A stretch of DNA of 6,709 nucleotides from contig CAKPKP010000027.1 of the NCBI GenBank assembly GCA_934167495.1, forward strand, positions 1-6,709, in the 5' to 3' direction. Of the stretch, positions 4,788 to 6,709 are shown piece by piece (within the stretch, counting starts at the first letter, position 1; every line of letters begins with the position of its first letter). The position numbers and the translations under genes are program-made. The stretch is from an uncultured Clostridia bacterium (GTDB lineage: Bacteria > Bacillota > Clostridia > TANB77 > CAG-508). The notes beneath the pieces were generated by a model. It was not told where the DNA came from. It searched no databases and was given only the letters and a program-made list of their open reading frames with translations.

Positions 4788-6113
4788 TTGAGAAGACTAA
4801 AAACTTTTTTTATTAATACTATTATTTTAATTGTAAGCTCACTTCTATTTAAATCAATTGGTAGTTTTTTTATGATATACATATCAAATATAATTGGTTC
4901 AGAAGTTGTTGGAGTTTTTCAATTAATTTTATCTGTATATATGTTTGTTATTACTCTTGCAAGTTCTGGTTTAAATCTTGCTAGTACCAGAGTGGTATCT
5001 GAAGAACTTGCGAATAATAACGAACTTGGTGCTAAAAGAGCTGGAAGGACTTGCATTTTTATTAGTCTTTTAACAGGATTATTAGCTAGCTTTTTATTAT
5101 TTATAAATACAAATTATATAATTAAATATTTTTTGCATGATAAGGTTGATTCTTTAGTTATTTATGCTATGTGCTTTGCACTTCCATTTATATCAATGAC
5201 AACTTCTATTACAGGCTTCTTTACAGCTGTTAGACGTATTTACAAAAATGTTGTTTCTCAATTCTTTGAACAAGCCTCAAAAATACTATTTACAACCTAT
5301 TTACTTACTTTATTTATGCCTAAAGGATTAAATTTTATTTGTTTGGCTTTAATTTTAGGAGATGTTATATCTGAATTTATTTCTTTTTTAGTTTCGTATA
5401 TATTATATTTATTTGACAAAAAAATCCATACAATATCCAAAAGGAATTCGAGCTCTTTTTATGCAAAAAAAATCTTTCGAATCTCTATTCCTATAGCTAT
5501 AACATCTTATATTCGTTCTGGACTTTCAACTTTAAAACAAATTGTAATTCCTTCAAGCTTAGAAAAAAGTGGTATGTCATGTAGTATGGCTCTTTCTAAC
5601 TATGGTATAATTAGTGGTATGACTATGCAAGTAATAACATTTCCAATATTTTTTATTTCTTCTTTTGCTAGCCTGCTAATTCCTGAATTTTCAAGGTATA
5701 TAACAAAAAAGGATTACAAACGTATTAAAGAAGTTTCATTTTATGCTATTTTTTTTACTGCAATTTTTTCTATTCTTTTAAGTTTAATTTTTATAGTATT
5801 TGCTAATAAAATTAACTCCATTTTTTTCACCAATTATGATGTTAGTAAATATTTAAAGGTCATCTCACCACTTGTTTTATTTATATATGTAGATGTTGTA
5901 ATAGATAGTATTTTAAAAGGATTAGATGCTCAAGTTAGCGTTATGATTATAAATGTTATAGATTTGATAACTACTGTTACTTTTATATATTTCTTCGTAC
6001 CTATGCTTGGAATAAATGGTTACATTTTATCTATGTATATAAGTGAATTACTTAATTTCTCTCTTAGTCTTTACAAGTTACTTAAGATTTTAAAAATTAG
6101 CCATAATAAATAA
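4788..6113 (+). CDS. Polytopic flippase of the MOP superfamily (SpoVB/MurJ/polysaccharide exporter type)
   Basis: This 441-residue, highly hydrophobic protein has about 12 predicted membrane helices and short charged loops. The N-terminus (KTFFINTIILIVSSLLFKSIG, then ISNIIGSEVVGVFQLILSVY) matches the opening of SpoVB-like lipid-linked oligosaccharide flippases, including the IG-xE-xVG-xFQL signature after helix 1. A second pseudo-repeat begins near residue 228 (AKKIFRISIPIAITSYIRSG). Members move lipid-linked sugars such as lipid II or polysaccharide units across the membrane. It is shorter than classical SpoVB (about 510-520), so a sporulation role is not assured. The start is TTG4788 with AGGTGAT about 5 nt upstream. 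A TATAAT at 4741-4746 could be its -10 box, but no good -35 box precedes it. The gene ends before a strong plus-strand terminator and appears monocistronic. Confidence 0.87.
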   Translation: MRRLKTFFINTIILIVSSLLFKSIGSFFMIYISNIIGSEVVGVFQLILSVYMFVITLASSGLNLASTRVVSEELANNNELGAKRAGRTCIFISLLTGLLASFLLFINTNYIIKYFLHDKVDSLVIYAMCFALPFISMTTSITGFFTAVRRIYKNVVSQFFEQASKILFTTYLLTLFMPKGLNFICLALILGDVISEFISFLVSYILYLFDKKIHTISKRNSSSFYAKKIFRISIPIAITSYIRSGLSTLKQIVIPSSLEKSGMSCSMALSNYGIISGMTMQVITFPIFFISSFASLLIPEFSRYITKKDYKRIKEVSFYAIFFTAIFSILLSLIFIVFANKINSIFFTNYDVSKYLKVISPLVLFIYVDVVIDSILKGLDAQVSVMIINVIDLITTVTFIYFFVPMLGINGYILSMYISELLNFSLSLYKLLKILKISHNK

Positions 6114-6171
6114 AACAAAGTTGTACAAAGTATTTAATTAATAGGAATTTCCTCAGAATTTGGTACCATAT

Positions 6172-6201
6172 AAGTATAGATGTTTTCTATACTTTTTCTT
6201 T
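6172..6201 (+). terminator. Intrinsic terminator of the flippase gene
   Basis: A perfect 9-bp stem, AAGTATAGA (6172-6180) with TCTATACTT (6186-6194), encloses the loop TGTTT. A T-rich tail (TTTCTTTCC) follows. It lies 58 bp after the flippase stop codon. Confidence 0.75.
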
Positions 6202-6209
6202 CCTATTAG

Positions 6210-6243
6210 AAAAAAAATCCAGCCAGTAATTACTGACCGGATT
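6210..6243 (-). terminator. Strong intrinsic terminator of the HTH gene
   Basis: On the minus strand a 12-bp stem with two wobble pairs (AATCCGGTCAGT with ACTGGCTGGATT) closes the loop AATT. Eight T residues follow directly (complement of A6210-6217). It lies 6 bp past the HTH gene stop and faces the flippase terminator. Confidence 0.87.
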
Positions 6244-6249
6244 AAAAGT

Positions 6250-6612
6250 TTACTTAGACTCATTATAGAAACGAGTTCTTACAATTATGTATAATCTTTT
6301 ATCGTAGTTGTATAATTGTTTCATAGCCATTGCAAACTTTTTTTCTCCAAGTTCTTCAGTCACCTCATAACTACGAAGTCCAGATTTACAAACCATATTA
6401 TACAATATGATACTTAGTCTATATTTCTGAGCTTTTTTCATCTGCTGCCATAATGTAGGATTTGTTCCTTCTAAGAATTTAAAATACCGTCTGACTGAGT
6501 CTTCTGATATGTTAAATTCTTTTGCCAACTCTTTCTCTGTTGCCCCCTCTTCAATAACCTGAAGTGCCATTGCTGAAGCCTCGTTAACCTTGAGTCTAAA
6601 ATATTCTCTCAT
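6250..6612 (-). CDS. Helix-turn-helix protein resembling SpoIIID-type regulators
   Basis: The 120-residue protein has a clear HTH at about residues 24-46 (ATEKELAKEFNISEDSVRRYF), preceded by a helix starting near the N-terminus. The run EKELAKEFNISEDSVRRYF, then NPTLW, resembles the SpoIIID core (VIAKEFGVSKSTVHKDL, then NPDL). SpoIIID is about 90 residues; here a longer C-terminal part (60-120) with a second helical, HTH-like segment near 75-100 is unfamiliar. The start ATG6612 has AAAGGAGC 10 nt upstream, and a strong terminator follows the stop. GC content is about 35% by hand count, against about 25% in the neighbouring flippase, which suggests acquisition. The upstream DNA contains structured hairpins at 6639-6709 and may be part of the same element. 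A DNA-binding role is likely; a sporulation role is only possible. Confidence 0.7.
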   Translation of the reverse strand: MREYFRLKVNEASAMALQVIEEGATEKELAKEFNISEDSVRRYFKFLEGTNPTLWQQMKKAQKYRLSIILYNMVCKSGLRSYEVTEELGEKKFAMAMKQLYNYDKRLYIIVRTRFYNESK

Positions 6613-6638
6613 GATGTTTTTTGCTCCTTTTAAATCAT

Positions 6639-6709
6639 AACCACGTGTAAAACGCGTGGTTTGAACTTGCCCTGGAAGGGCTTATAACATTGCCAGCGTC
6701 AAACGACGC
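6639..6709 (+). repeat. Three tandem hairpins: candidate structured RNA or IS200/IS605-type element end, cut by the window edge
   Basis: Hairpin 1 (6639-6661) pairs AACCACGTG with CGCGTGGTT around TAAAA. Hairpin 2 (6669-6681) pairs GCCCT with AGGGC around GGA. Hairpin 3 (6696-6709) pairs GCGTC with GACGC around AAAC and may continue beyond the edge. Hairpin 1 has a G-U pair if transcribed from plus but a C-A mismatch from minus, which favours a plus-strand RNA. The stretch is about half GC, far above the rest of the window. Subterminal hairpins next to structured RNA are typical of IS200/IS605-group elements (TnpB or IscB). No transposase or nuclease is visible because the window ends, so this remains a hypothesis. 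Confidence 0.4.

Noticed and set aside
4697..4882. A 61-codon minus-strand frame rich in Ile and Lys.
   Set aside because: It overlaps the start of the flippase and the HNH promoter, has no ribosome binding site and no recognisable motif.
1..6709. CRISPR arrays, tRNA and rRNA genes.
   Set aside because: I found no regularly spaced repeats, no tRNA cloverleaf signature and no rRNA-like sequence on either strand.

Overview
The window is very AT-rich. It uses ATG, TTG and GTG starts behind strong AGGAGG-type ribosome binding sites. It encodes ChW (clostridial hydrophobic, conserved Trp) repeats, an MEP isoprenoid gene, a SpoVB/MurJ-like flippase and a SpoIIID-like helix-turn-helix protein. Together these point to a low-GC Clostridia-type Firmicute or a close relative, in a chromosomal region that has collected accessory elements.

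Layout. Positions 1-609 (minus) hold a Nudix hydrolase that runs off the left edge. Positions 672-1025 hold a compact unit: a 39-residue hydrophobic peptide gene (minus), a facing plus-strand promoter that would make an RNA of about 95 nt, and a shared bidirectional terminator. This is the layout of a type I toxin-antitoxin locus of the par/Fst kind. Positions 1026-1435 have no gene, only a terminator-like hairpin and a short palindrome. Positions 1436-2434 (minus) are a phage-type lysis cassette: a holin, a CHAP endolysin catalytic domain, and a three-repeat ChW wall-binding domain cut off by one in-frame TAA. No other phage genes are visible.

Positions 2621-3787 (plus) are a MEP-pathway operon: a sigma-A-like promoter, an ispF remnant with a large internal deletion and a frameshift, then an intact ispE. 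Positions 3982-4629 (minus) hold an HNH endonuclease with a ParB-like C-terminal domain, with its own promoter and terminator. Positions 4788-6113 (plus) hold a polytopic flippase. Positions 6250-6612 (minus) hold the HTH regulator. Positions 6639-6709 hold three tandem hairpins in GC-richer DNA that runs off the right edge and looks like the start of a structured RNA or an IS200/IS605-type end.

Reading of the region. ispF/ispE and the flippase look like the host backbone. The toxin-antitoxin unit, lysis cassette, HNH gene and right-edge module look like insertions, and the decayed ispF borders the lysis cassette. The most interesting items are the small toxin-antitoxin unit, whose toxin mRNA appears to hide its own ribosome binding site, the split endolysin, the ispF remnant and the HNH-ParB fusion. 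All calls are from reading the sequence; no database search was run.
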